Shown here in pieces: positions 1-8,008 of a DNA stretch of 64,000 nt; within the stretch, counting starts at the first letter, position 1, and the number at the start of each line of letters is the position of its first letter. Under the pieces are notes generated by a model. It saw only the letters and a list, made by a program, of their open reading frames with translations, did no database searches and had not been told where the DNA came from. Source of the stretch: Flavobacteriaceae bacterium (GTDB taxonomy: Bacteria; Bacteroidota; Bacteroidia; Flavobacteriales; Flavobacteriaceae); assembly GCA_009827225.1 (NCBI GenBank), contig WUAI01000007.1, positions 1 through 64,000 on the forward strand, read 5' to 3'. The position numbers and the translations under genes were made by a program.

Positions 1-173
1 CCAGAATAGATCCGCGGCTGCAATTACAATCCCTATGTGCTTCGCACTGGATTACTTCATGATCCAGAATAGATCCGCGCCTGCAATTACAATCCCTATG
101 TGCTTCACACTGGATTACCTCGTGATCCAGAATAGATCCGCGGCTGCAATTACAATCCCTATGTGCTTCACAC
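1..173. repeat. Tandem repeat array A, 63-bp unit, about 2.7 copies
   Basis: Two complete units and a third that breaks off after about 46 bp lie head to tail without spacers (unit starts at 1, 64 and 127). The left end runs off the window, so the array may be longer. Each unit holds two short stems, CTGGATTAC/GTGATCCAG and GTGC-TTC-GCAC; the second is weaker in the later units. The array lies behind the trailer of tRNA-Val(GAC), and its units are related to those of the 115-bp array behind tRNA-Val(TAC). An open frame runs through it only because 63 is a multiple of three; it continues into the tRNA and is not a gene. Confidence 0.9.
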
Positions 174-229
174 ATTCGTATTTATATTTCAACACTTACG
201 AAAACGAGTTTTCTACGTGCCGAAATATA

Positions 230-256
230 AATCCCGATGCCATGGGCATCGGGATT
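230..256 (-). terminator. Trailer hairpin of tRNA-Val(GAC)
   Basis: A perfect 12-bp inverted repeat (AATCCCGATGCC, loop ATG, GGCATCGGGATT) starts 11 bp past the 3' end of the tRNA in its direction of transcription and is followed by a weak T/A-rich stretch. Position and shape suggest a tRNA terminator or trailer-processing hairpin. The same layout, with different but still paired bases, occurs behind tRNA-Val(TAC). Confidence 0.65.
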
Positions 257-267
257 GTGAGTGATGT

Positions 268-341
268 GGGTCATACTGGATTCGAACCAGTGACTTCTAC
301 CCTGTCAAGGTAACACTCTGAACCAACTGAGTTAATGACCC
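268..341 (-). tRNA. tRNA-Val (anticodon GAC)
   Basis: The minus strand folds into a full 74-nt cloverleaf: acceptor stem GGGTCAT/ATGACCC, D arm ACTC/GAGT, anticodon stem TTACC/GGTAG with loop TTGACAG (anticodon GAC, valine), 5-nt variable region and T arm ACTGG-TTCGAAT-CCAGT. CCA is not encoded. A second valine tRNA with anticodon TAC lies about 6.3 kb away on the same strand. Confidence 0.96.
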
Positions 342-492
342 GTTTCATTGCCAAAAATAGCAAAACTCTCGTTAAAATAAGGCCTGCTTGAAAAACCAAA
401 CACTCAAAATTGCGTAACTTCGATCCTAAAAGTGCGCGGTTTAAATGCAGCCGACAAAAACAAATCACGCATAACAAAATATCCAAAAGGAA

Positions 493-903
493 ATGAAACC
501 GAAAAAGAAACCCGATCTGGTCGTATTCAATGAAGAATCGGAGCAGTACGACGCCTCTTTGAAACCCTATCCAACGAATCTAGGGGCTCCCGCGATAGTG
601 ACCAATGACACTACGGCGTGGAAGAACACCAGTATCGATAAAGTAAACAAACAGGTCAAAGCGCGTTACGAAGAGCTGCGGAAAGAACTTGATGATCTGC
701 TGGAGTCCTTTGAATATAATAAGCTGGTTTACAGTGCAAAGTTCAGTTTTGAACCCCTTGTGGGGCATACTTATCATTTATACAAGGATGATTCCGAACA
801 AACTTTTTTATCCATCATTGCACCCCATGAATGCGGTTTTGACCATTTGGGAAGTTTTCGTCTCAATGCAGACCGCATATGGATGATGGTTGAAAACGAA
901 TAA
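493..903 (+). CDS. DUF2452-like hypothetical protein
   Basis: A 136-residue soluble protein without signal peptide or membrane segment. The N-terminal part (lysine-rich start, then a D-A-S-L-K-P-Y region and GAPAI around residues 31-35), a short helical stretch at 55-72 and a conserved-looking GHTYHLY segment match what I remember of the DUF2452 family, found in Bacteroidota and in eukaryotic C1orf50-like proteins; its function is unknown. The ATG follows an AAAGGA sequence. The gene stands alone, with a good terminator before the TetR operon. I am fairly sure the gene is real and moderately sure of the family. Confidence 0.75.
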   Translation: MKPKKKPDLVVFNEESEQYDASLKPYPTNLGAPAIVTNDTTAWKNTSIDKVNKQVKARYEELRKELDDLLESFEYNKLVYSAKFSFEPLVGHTYHLYKDDSEQTFLSIIAPHECGFDHLGSFRLNADRIWMMVENE

Positions 904-925
904 CTGATAACTATTCATTATAAGG

Positions 926-950
926 AATCTGCTCTAGGGCAGATTTTTTT
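926..950 (+). terminator. Rho-independent terminator after the DUF2452-like gene
   Basis: Stem AATCTGC/GCAGATT with a 6-nt loop runs directly into seven T residues. It separates the DUF2452-like gene from the TetR-ABC-HlyD-TolC operon. Confidence 0.85.
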
Positions 951-967
951 GTGTAAAAACCTTAAAA

Positions 968-1011
968 AATAGTTAAACTATTAAAATATGATAGTATTAC
1001 TATTATATTTG
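968..1011 (+). promoter_or_regulatory. Promoter with two palindromic operators for the TetR-type regulator
   Basis: Two palindromes of the same form, ATAGTnnnACTAT (at 969-981 and 991-1003), lie 22 bp apart centre to centre, about two helical turns. The first extends to the perfect 15-bp AATAGTT-A-AACTATT. They overlap or abut a TATATTTG box (1004-1011) that fits the Bacteroidota -7 consensus TAnnTTTG, 11 bp before the regulator's ATG. A dimeric TetR repressor bound here would block the promoter, so autorepression of the whole export operon is likely. No clear -33 TTG is seen. Confidence 0.65.
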
Positions 1012-1022
1012 CGCAGATTATT

Positions 1023-1694
1023 ATGAAAAGGTTACCCATTTATATCGTCATCGACTCAGAATTGTACCTGAAAGATCCCAATACTTCCGATCTCGGGAAG
1101 CGTATTGTATGTGAAGGTATCAATATGATCAACGATCTTGGTTTTGAGGCATTCACCTTCAAAAAGCTAGGTGCTCAAATCGGCTCCAACGAAAGTTCCA
1201 TTTACCGGTACTTTGAGAATAAGCACATGCTTCTCGTGTACCTGTTATGCTGGTACTGGAGCTGGGTAGAGTATCGACTAGTGTTTGCCACCCAGAATAT
1301 TTCTCAACCTCTGGATAAACTAAAAATTGCACTACAACTTCTCACCGAACGAATCGACATTGACCAGGCGGTTTCGTTCATTGACGAAAAGCAATTGGAA
1401 CGCCTGATCATCTCCGAATCTTCCAAGGCCTACCACACCAAGGAAATCGATGAGGAAAATGAAAAAGGCTATTTCAAAGTGTACAAGCGTGTTGTGCAAC
1501 GCGTAAGCGAAATGGTATTATTGGTGAATCCCAACTATCCCTATTCACACATGCTGGTGTCTACGGTAATTGAAGGAGCTCATCAACAGCGATTTTTTCA
1601 AAGACATCTACCTTCCCTAACCGATAAAGACTCCAAAGGAGATAGTATTGTAAAATTTTACACGGATATCGTGTTGAAAACGATTGGAAACTGA
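1023..1694 (+). CDS. TetR/AcrR-family transcriptional regulator
   Basis: A 223-residue protein with a typical TetR N-terminal DNA-binding region at about residues 33-75: helix, GFEAFTFKKLGAQIGSNESS turn-recognition segment, then IYRYFENKHMLLVYLL. The C-terminal part is mostly helical and would bind ligand and form the dimer; its ligand cannot be read from sequence. It is the first gene of an operon with an ABC exporter, HlyD-type adaptor and TolC-type channel (43 bp to the next gene), and two matching palindromes sit in its promoter. It therefore probably represses its own export operon and releases it when the exported or toxic compound is present. Confidence 0.88.
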   Translation: MKRLPIYIVIDSELYLKDPNTSDLGKRIVCEGINMINDLGFEAFTFKKLGAQIGSNESSIYRYFENKHMLLVYLLCWYWSWVEYRLVFATQNISQPLDKLKIALQLLTERIDIDQAVSFIDEKQLERLIISESSKAYHTKEIDEENEKGYFKVYKRVVQRVSEMVLLVNPNYPYSHMLVSTVIEGAHQQRFFQRHLPSLTDKDSKGDSIVKFYTDIVLKTIGN

Positions 1695-1737
1695 AAACAT
1701 TTATTCGTGAAAATTCATTCAAAAAAACTAATTGAAT

Positions 1738-3402
1738 ATGCAACAACAGTTGACACCTTGGAGAAGATTCATCGGGCTGCTCCAGCTTGACAGAAAAGAT
1801 ATTAAACAAATTTTTTACTATGCCGTATTTGCCGGTCTGGTGGCACTCACCCTGCCGTTGGGAATTCAGGCGATTATCAACCTCATACAGGGAGCACAGG
1901 TTTCAACTTCCTGGATCATTTTGGTAATTCTGGTGACCCTGGGAGTAGGTTTCCAGGGGGTGCTTCAGTTAATGCAATTCCGGATTCTGGAGAATATTCA
2001 ACAGAAAATTTTCACCCGTGCATCGTTTGAATTTGCCTATCGCTTTCCGAAGATAAAAATGAGCGAACTACGCAATTTTTATCCACCAGAGTTGGCCAAT
2101 AGGTTCTTCGATACTCTTGCAGTACAAAAAGGACTTTCTAAAATTTTGATAGACTTCCCGGCAGCCATCTTGCAAATTGTGCTCGGCCTGCTCTTGCTGT
2201 CGTTTTATCATCCATTCTTTATTTTCTATGGAATTCTACTTATCCTTTTGATATATGTAGTGTTTAAGTTCACTGCGGCCAAAGGCCTTCGAACCAGTTT
2301 GGAAGAGTCCAGGAATAAATATCGCGTGGCACACTGGATCCAGGAAGTGGCCAGATCCCTTATTGGCTTTAAGCTTTCCGGTAAAACACAGCTTGCCATG
2401 CAGAGGAACGACAAGTTAACTGCCGAATACCTTGAAGCAAGAGAGAACCATTTTAAGGTATTGCTTCTTCAATTCGGACAGATGATCGGATTTAAAATTC
2501 TGGTCACAGCAGGTTTACTGGTAATTGGTGGTTTACTAGTTCTAAATCAGCAGATGAATATCGGGCAGTTTGTTGCTGCGGAAATCATTATTCTTCTGAT
2601 CATCAGTTCTGTTGAAAAGCTCATCACCGGGCTCGAGACCTTCTATGACGTCCTTACATCCCTTGAAAAAATTGGACAGATCACAGACAAGGATTTGGAA
2701 GCTCAGATAGGTGATAATCCTTTTGAGAATATCAATTCCCTAAGGATCGAATTAAAAGACATTTCTTACCAGAGTCCTGAAGGCAAAAGAATACTGGAAA
2801 ATATCAATCTGGTCATTGAGAATAAAGAGAGAATTTTGCTTGATGGATCGTCAGGATCCGGAAAAACAACCCTCTTAAAAATGTTGTCGGGTCTTATCGA
2901 ACCAACGGCAGGAGCCTTCTACGTGAACGATCAATCCATGAAGGGCATCATGCCAAATCGTTACAGAGAGAATATCGGGCAGGTTTTACCCGAAAAGCTA
3001 CCATTTGAAGGTACCATCCTGGAGAACATTACTTATGGCAATGAGGAAATTTCCAATGACAAAATTCATGACGTTTTACACGCCGTAGGCCTCATGGACT
3101 TTATAAAAGAGCAGCCGAAAGGACTTAATACCATCGTCTACCCTGAAGGAAAACAAATACCCAATGGCGTCATTAAGAGACTGGTACTTGCCAGAGCGTT
3201 GATCAATGACCCAAAATTACTGTTGCTCAAAGATCCCCTCGAGTATTTTGAGGAGTTGGAGTGTGGAGAGCTTATCAATTATCTCACCTCTCCCGAGAGA
3301 CCCTGGGCCCTGGTTGTAGTAAGTAGGAACCCTATGTGGAAAGACTACCTACAGAAAAGGTATGAATTGAAAAATGGAGTATTAAAATTAATGTCGGCAT
3401 AA
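1738..3402 (+). CDS. ABC transporter, fused membrane and ATP-binding domains (degenerate NBD)
   Basis: A 554-residue half-transporter: five or six membrane segments in residues 1-290, then a nucleotide-binding domain. Walker A is intact (GSSGSGKTT, residues 370-378), but the other motifs are altered: the Q-loop region reads IGQVLPEK with no Gln in the usual place, the signature loop reads GKQIPNGVIKR instead of LSGGQ, Walker B ends LLLLKDP instead of LLLLDEP (K498, D499), and the H-loop position is SRN (R530). I recall similar changes in related Bacteroidota ABC proteins from HlyD/TolC operons, so this may be a family trait rather than decay. I chose the ATG at 1738 over an in-frame TTG two codons earlier. 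With the next two genes it should form a tripartite exporter. Confidence 0.85.
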   Translation: MQQQLTPWRRFIGLLQLDRKDIKQIFYYAVFAGLVALTLPLGIQAIINLIQGAQVSTSWIILVILVTLGVGFQGVLQLMQFRILENIQQKIFTRASFEFAYRFPKIKMSELRNFYPPELANRFFDTLAVQKGLSKILIDFPAAILQIVLGLLLLSFYHPFFIFYGILLILLIYVVFKFTAAKGLRTSLEESRNKYRVAHWIQEVARSLIGFKLSGKTQLAMQRNDKLTAEYLEARENHFKVLLLQFGQMIGFKILVTAGLLVIGGLLVLNQQMNIGQFVAAEIIILLIISSVEKLITGLETFYDVLTSLEKIGQITDKDLEAQIGDNPFENINSLRIELKDISYQSPEGKRILENINLVIENKERILLDGSSGSGKTTLLKMLSGLIEPTAGAFYVNDQSMKGIMPNRYRENIGQVLPEKLPFEGTILENITYGNEEISNDKIHDVLHAVGLMDFIKEQPKGLNTIVYPEGKQIPNGVIKRLVLARALINDPKLLLLKDPLEYFEELECGELINYLTSPERPWALVVVSRNPMWKDYLQKRYELKNGVLKLMSA

Positions 3403-3403
3403 C

Positions 3404-4756
3404 ATGTTAAATATTTCGAAAACCAACGTAAATAAGCTAATCGACCTGGGCGTCTATAATTCGTTCCAGCGTGTTTATCATGTGCGTCATCATCGCTTTC
3501 TAAGTCGATTCTTAGGAATATTCGCCATAATGGGCATCATTATTTTATTCCTGCCCTGGACACAAAACGTATCCGGGAACGGTTATGTGACTACCCTTAC
3601 ACCCGATCAAAGACCCCAGAGCATACAGTCTCCTATTCCCGGTAAAATAGAGAAATGGTATGTGAAGGAAGGAGATTTTGTTAAAAAGGGGGACACCATA
3701 TTATTCATTTCTGAAATTAAGAATGAATATCAGGACCCTAAATTATTGGAACGAACACTTCAGCAGAGAGATGCCAAAAGCCGATCTGCAGATTCATACA
3801 AAAGTAAAGTGCGTGCTTTGGAAGGACAATTGGGTGCCCTTCAGAGAGAACGCAGCTTAAAACTGAATCAGGCCAAAAACTATTTGACCCAATCGAAATT
3901 ACAGGTGAAGAGCGACAGCATCGACCTGGAGGCGGCAAAGACTAACTATAAAATCGCGGAACTACAATTCAATCGATTCGAAACCCTATTAAACGAAGGG
4001 CTAAAGTCAAAAACCGAAGTCGAGCAAAAGCGTTTGAAATTGCAGGAGACCCAGGCAAAGCTTATTTCAGCAGAGAACAAATTACTCACCTCTCAAAACA
4101 AGGTGATCAATGCGGACATTGAGATCAGCCGAATTTCTGCCGAATATGCCGACAAGATCGCAAAGGCGGAGAGTGACAAATTCACCGCGGCATCCAACCA
4201 GTTCGAAGCGGAAGTACAGGTCTCCAAATTGGAGAACCAGTCGGCGAATTATGAGATCCGTAATAGACTGTATTATATAACTGCTCCTCAAAATGGTTTC
4301 ATCAATAAGGCATTGCGGTCCGGAATTGGGGAAACCATAAAAGAGGGAGAAGAGTTGGTAGGCATTATGCCATCCGACTATGATCTTGCGGTAGAAACCT
4401 ATATAGATCCTTTGGACCTGCCTTTAATTCATTTGAATGAGGAAGTGAGGATTCAGTTTGAAGGTTGGCCAGTGATCTTTTTTAGCGGATGGCCGAATGC
4501 TTCCTATGGAACGTTTGGAGGACGAGTGGTTGCTATTGAAACCTTCATTAGTGATAATGGCAAATTTCGGGTTTTAATCGCTCCTGATGCTGCAGACAAC
4601 TCCTGGCCGCAGAACATCCGGGTAGGGTCTGGTGCTTATACAATTGCTCTACTGGACGATGTCCCCATGTGGTATGAACTCTGGCGAAGACTTAATGGGT
4701 TCCCCCCAAATTACTATCAGCCGGAAAACGGTGAAAAATCTAAGGATTCCAAGTAA
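3404..4756 (+). CDS. HlyD-family periplasmic adaptor protein
   Basis: 450 residues. A short cytosolic N-terminus leads into one membrane segment (about residues 36-54), then a biotinyl-lipoyl half-motif (IPGKIEKWYVKEGDFVKKGD), a long coiled-coil hairpin (about 105-285), the second lipoyl half (ITAPQNGFINKALRSGIGETIKEGE) and a beta-barrel domain. This order is that of HlyD/membrane-fusion adaptors that join an inner-membrane exporter to a TolC channel. It starts one base after the ABC gene's stop codon and overlaps the TolC gene by one base, so the three are surely co-translated. The substrate is unknown. Confidence 0.92.
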   Translation: MLNISKTNVNKLIDLGVYNSFQRVYHVRHHRFLSRFLGIFAIMGIIILFLPWTQNVSGNGYVTTLTPDQRPQSIQSPIPGKIEKWYVKEGDFVKKGDTILFISEIKNEYQDPKLLERTLQQRDAKSRSADSYKSKVRALEGQLGALQRERSLKLNQAKNYLTQSKLQVKSDSIDLEAAKTNYKIAELQFNRFETLLNEGLKSKTEVEQKRLKLQETQAKLISAENKLLTSQNKVINADIEISRISAEYADKIAKAESDKFTAASNQFEAEVQVSKLENQSANYEIRNRLYYITAPQNGFINKALRSGIGETIKEGEELVGIMPSDYDLAVETYIDPLDLPLIHLNEEVRIQFEGWPVIFFSGWPNASYGTFGGRVVAIETFISDNGKFRVLIAPDAADNSWPQNIRVGSGAYTIALLDDVPMWYELWRRLNGFPPNYYQPENGEKSKDSK

Positions 4757-6189
4757 TGAAGAAACTGATTTTTTACATCGCAATTATGCTCACTTTCGGT
4801 TACAGCATTGAGTTCTATGCGCAGGACTCAAGTCCCCTCCTCGAAAGCTCCATGAGCCTGGAAGAGTTCCTGGCGCAAGTGAAAATGCATCATCCCCTGG
4901 CGAAGCAGGCGAATTTAAAGATTAGCGAGGGAGAAGCCAATCTATTGAAAGCAAGGGGTGCTTTCGATCCAAAAATAGACATCGATGCACAAAGAAAGGA
5001 GTTCAAGGACACCGAATATTATGATATTCTAAACTCCACCTTTAAGATTCCGACCTGGTTTGGTATTGATCTCAAAGCGAATTATGAAAACAACTCTGGT
5101 CAGTTTTTGAATCCGCAATTGAATGTACCGGACGACGGATTACTCAGTGCCGGTGTTTCGGTCTCGGTATTGGATGGTTTATTGATGAATGACCGTATGG
5201 CGAGCCTGAAACAAGCGAAGATCTACAGAAATCAGACGAAAGCTGAGCGTGATTTCCTGGTTAACGAACTCATCTTTAAGGCCAGTAATGCTTACTTTGA
5301 GTGGACCAAGGCCTTTCAGAATGCTGAAATTTATGGTCAGTATGTGACGAACGCCAGGGAACGTTTTGAGGGAGTAATACAGAGTGTTGAAGCCGGGGAC
5401 AAAGCGGCAATCGACTCGGTGGAGGCAAAAATTAACTGGCAGAACCGGGTAATAGAATTAGAAAATGCACGAATTAAACTGAATGAAAGGCGACTGATGC
5501 TCAGCAATTATTTATGGCTTGAGAATGTACCTGTGGAACTGCAGGACAATATCGTCCCTCTACCGCCGATGAAAACCATTTTGGATACCGTATTTGAACT
5601 TCAGGCTGTCCGTGAGGAAAGCCAGTGGATCACCAGTCATCCAAAACTCCGGATCATGAATTTTAAGGTCGAAAATCAAATTGTGGATCGCCAGCTTAAA
5701 CGAAACAGGTTGCTTCCTACATTGGAATTGGAATATAATTTTCTGACGGAAGATTTTGATCAATTAAGCACTTTCAATCAGAATAATTATAAAGCCGGTT
5801 TGCGATTTAAGATGCCTTTATTTCTTCGGAAGGAAAGAGGTGCGTTGAAACTTTCAAATTATAAGCTACAGAACGCCGAATGGGACCGTGACCTCATGGA
5901 ACAATCGCTAAAGAATACCGCTGAAGCTTCTTTCTTCACCCTGGAAACTATGGAGGTTCAGGCCAATAATATTGTGGACGTGGTGACCAACACTCAACAG
6001 TTGCTAAACGCAGAACAACGAAAATTTGATTTGGGAGACAGTTCGCTGTTCTTATTGATCAGCCGTGAAAGGTCTTTGCTAACAGCCCAAATCAAGGAAG
6101 TTTCGGTGAGAACCGACTGGTATAAGGCTTATGCAAAATTATTCAAGGCTTTGGGTATAACTCCCGCTAGTGACGACGACCAGCTATAA
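4756..6189 (+). CDS. TolC-family outer membrane channel
   Basis: 477 residues with an N-terminal signal peptide (cleavage near YAQ-DS), followed by the two repeated helical/beta halves of outer membrane efflux proteins. The start SLEEFLAQVKMHHPLAKQANLKISEGEANLLKARGAFDP is typical of Bacteroidota TolC homologues (conserved HP..A and A+GAFDP elements). Its ATG overlaps the HlyD gene's stop codon (TAATG). It would form the outer-membrane exit duct of the exporter; being last in the operon, it is followed only by the repeat array. Confidence 0.92.
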   Translation: MKKLIFYIAIMLTFGYSIEFYAQDSSPLLESSMSLEEFLAQVKMHHPLAKQANLKISEGEANLLKARGAFDPKIDIDAQRKEFKDTEYYDILNSTFKIPTWFGIDLKANYENNSGQFLNPQLNVPDDGLLSAGVSVSVLDGLLMNDRMASLKQAKIYRNQTKAERDFLVNELIFKASNAYFEWTKAFQNAEIYGQYVTNARERFEGVIQSVEAGDKAAIDSVEAKINWQNRVIELENARIKLNERRLMLSNYLWLENVPVELQDNIVPLPPMKTILDTVFELQAVREESQWITSHPKLRIMNFKVENQIVDRQLKRNRLLPTLELEYNFLTEDFDQLSTFNQNNYKAGLRFKMPLFLRKERGALKLSNYKLQNAEWDRDLMEQSLKNTAEASFFTLETMEVQANNIVDVVTNTQQLLNAEQRKFDLGDSSLFLLISRERSLLTAQIKEVSVRTDWYKAYAKLFKALGITPASDDDQL

Positions 6190-6228
6190 TCGTTGAAACC
6201 GCAATTCAATTATTACAGATTCTAAAAT

Positions 6229-6555
6229 GCACCCGTGAAAACAAAAAAGGGATTACCCCGTGATCCCTAACCGAAACCACTACTGCAAATAGAATCCCGA
6301 TACCGCTTGGCGGCATCTGTACTCTTTTTTCTTGACTCGAAAAAGCACCCGTGAAATCAAAAAAGGGATTACTCCGTGATCCCTAACCGAAACCACTACT
6401 GCAAATAGAATCCCGATACCGCTTGGCGGTATCTGTATTTATTTCTTGACTCGAATAAGCACCCGTGAAATCAAAAAAGGGATTACTCCGTGATCCCCAA
6501 CCGAAACCACTACTGCAAATAGAATCCCGATACCGCTTCGCGGCATTCGTATTTT
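6229..6555. repeat. Tandem repeat array B, about 115-bp unit, three copies
   Basis: Three units start at 6229, 6345 and 6459 (periods 116 and 114 bp) and are nearly identical for about 95 bp; the third diverges after its CGCTTCGCGG stem. Each unit carries two hairpins: GATACCGC-TTG-GCGGTATC (variants in units 1 and 3) and GGGATTAC-nnC-GTGATCCC. On the minus strand the second hairpin is followed by TTTTTT, so every unit contains an intrinsic-terminator-like element in the direction of tRNA-Val(TAC) transcription. Together with array A this fills the long gaps beside the valine tRNA genes; I see no protein gene in it. Confidence 0.9.
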
Positions 6556-6596
6556 TTATTTCCTCCGCTTACAAAAACAAGTTTTGACGCTGCAGA

Positions 6597-6631
6597 AATA
6601 AAAAATTCCGATGCATTTCTGCATCGGAATT
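6597..6631 (-). terminator. Trailer hairpin/terminator of tRNA-Val(TAC)
   Basis: Stem AATTCCGATGC/GCATCGGAATT with a 6-nt loop begins 12 bp past the tRNA 3' end in its direction of transcription and is followed on the minus strand by a T-rich run (TTTTTTATTT). The flanking bases align with those behind tRNA-Val(GAC), including paired changes in the stem. Confidence 0.75.
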
Positions 6632-6642
6632 CTGCTTGATGT

Positions 6643-6716
6643 GGGCGCGAAGGGATTCGAACCCCTGACCCCTTGGGTGTAAACCAAGTGCTCTGAACCA
6701 ACTGAGCTACGCGCCC
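6643..6716 (-). tRNA. tRNA-Val (anticodon TAC)
   Basis: The minus strand gives a full 74-nt cloverleaf: acceptor GGGCGCG/CGCGCCC, D arm GCTC/GAGC, anticodon stem CTTGG/CCAAG with loop TTTACAC (anticodon TAC, valine), T arm AGGGG-TTCGAAT-CCCTT. CCA is not encoded. It lies downstream of folC on the same strand. Confidence 0.96.
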
Positions 6717-6779
6717 CAAACGTTGCGGGTGCAAATATAAGTTAGTTTTTAATTACCGCAAATAATTAATTCAAAAAAA

Positions 6780-7952
6780 TCATAAAACTTCGGACACCAC
6801 AAACGTACTGCCTCCCACATAGATCAGGTCCTCTTTTTCGGCCCTTTTAAGGCTTTGTTTATAGGCTTTTTGTACAGATTCATACGTCTTCCCTTTAAGT
6901 CCTACTTTCTTCGCAATTTTACTGAGTTCATTTACCGCTAATGCACGTGGAATTTTCGGACTGCAGAAATAGTACTCTGCATTTTTAGGAAAGAGGGTCA
7001 ATAGATGTCCCACTTCCTTATCGGCTACCATCCCAAGTACTATATGCAAGGAATCATACGGTTCGCTTTTGAGCTGTTTCATCACCTCGATCAGGCCTTC
7101 CCGATTATGAGCGGTGTCACAAATCACTAGCGGTTGTTCTCGTATTATCTGCCATCTTCCCTGTAACCCAGTATTATTGACCACCTTCTTTAAACCTTTT
7201 TCAATATGTTCTTCCATTATAGCCCAACCCAAGTCCTGCATGACTTGAATGGTGCTAAGAACCGTCTTTTTATTCTTCTCCTGGTATGCCCCTTTTAGAC
7301 CAATATCGTGCTCGGAATCAGGAACGGCTTCGGCATAAATGAGAGCTGATTTGTTTTGATCGGCAACCTCCTCAAAAACGGTACGTGTTTCTTCCAAAGA
7401 TTCTCCAATTACCGTCGGAATTCCGTGCTTAATGATGCCTGCTTTTTCCCTGGCGATGTCGGACAGGGTATTTCCCAAAAACCGCATATGATCCATTCCT
7501 ATATTGGTGATCACGGAGACTTCAGGAATTACAATATTCGTGCTATCGAGTCTGCCACCCAGACCCACTTCAACGACTGCAATATCTACTTCCTTCCTTG
7601 CAAAATAATCGAAAGCCATACCCACTGTCATTTCAAAAAAAGACAGCTGATTGTCTTCAAAATACTGCTTATGTTTTTTTACGAAGTTTGAGACAGCACG
7701 TTTAGAAATCATCTCACCATTAATCTTTATTCGTTCTCTGAAGTCCTTGAGGTGAGGAGACGTATACAAGCCTACTTTGAAACCTGCCTCCTGCAAAATA
7801 GAAGCCAGCATATGACTGGAGGAACCTTTTCCATTGGTTCCGGCAACATGAATACTTTTAAATTTTCTTTCCGGATTTCCAAGGTATTCTACCAAACGAA
7901 CAGTATTGGAAAGGTCGGCTTTATAAGCCGCCTTTCCTATTCGCTGGTACAT
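6780..7952 (-). CDS. folC: Folylpolyglutamate synthase / dihydrofolate synthase FolC
   Basis: 390 residues from the first ATG. The Mur-ligase-type P-loop is clear (HVAGTNGKGSSS, about residues 36-47), followed by SPHLKDFRERI, the EVGLGGRLDSTN motif and the C-terminal CDTAHNREG segment, all diagnostic of FolC, which adds glutamate to folates in the cytosol. The homologous frame continues upstream through TYSETLDWLFKQLP, the usual FolC beginning, but has no ATG, GTG or TTG before a stop; where relatives begin with Met the codon here is ATC. The annotated ATG may thus be internal to the true product, or the protein is shortened by about 16 residues. It is the last gene of the exbB-exbD-tonB strand. 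Confidence 0.92.
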   Translation of the reverse strand: MYQRIGKAAYKADLSNTVRLVEYLGNPERKFKSIHVAGTNGKGSSSHMLASILQEAGFKVGLYTSPHLKDFRERIKINGEMISKRAVSNFVKKHKQYFEDNQLSFFEMTVGMAFDYFARKEVDIAVVEVGLGGRLDSTNIVIPEVSVITNIGMDHMRFLGNTLSDIAREKAGIIKHGIPTVIGESLEETRTVFEEVADQNKSALIYAEAVPDSEHDIGLKGAYQEKNKKTVLSTIQVMQDLGWAIMEEHIEKGLKKVVNNTGLQGRWQIIREQPLVICDTAHNREGLIEVMKQLKSEPYDSLHIVLGMVADKEVGHLLTLFPKNAEYYFCSPKIPRALAVNELSKIAKKVGLKGKTYESVQKAYKQSLKRAEKEDLIYVGGSTFVVSEVL

Positions 7953-8008
7953 CGGTAGCTGTTTAAAAAGCCAATCTAATGTTTCCGAATACGTGATATG
8001 TGAATTGC

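Noticed and set aside
1-173. Possible CRISPR array
   Set aside because: Units follow each other without spacers, the same holds for 6229-6555, and no cas gene is present.
35-313. Open frame of 92 codons through the 63-bp repeats
   Set aside because: It exists because the repeat length is a multiple of three and it runs into the tRNA-Val gene; no start context.
493-6189. Export operon as an island inserted at a tRNA gene
   Set aside because: No integrase, no direct repeat of a tRNA end, and base composition looks like the surroundings; only the tRNA flanks are unusual.
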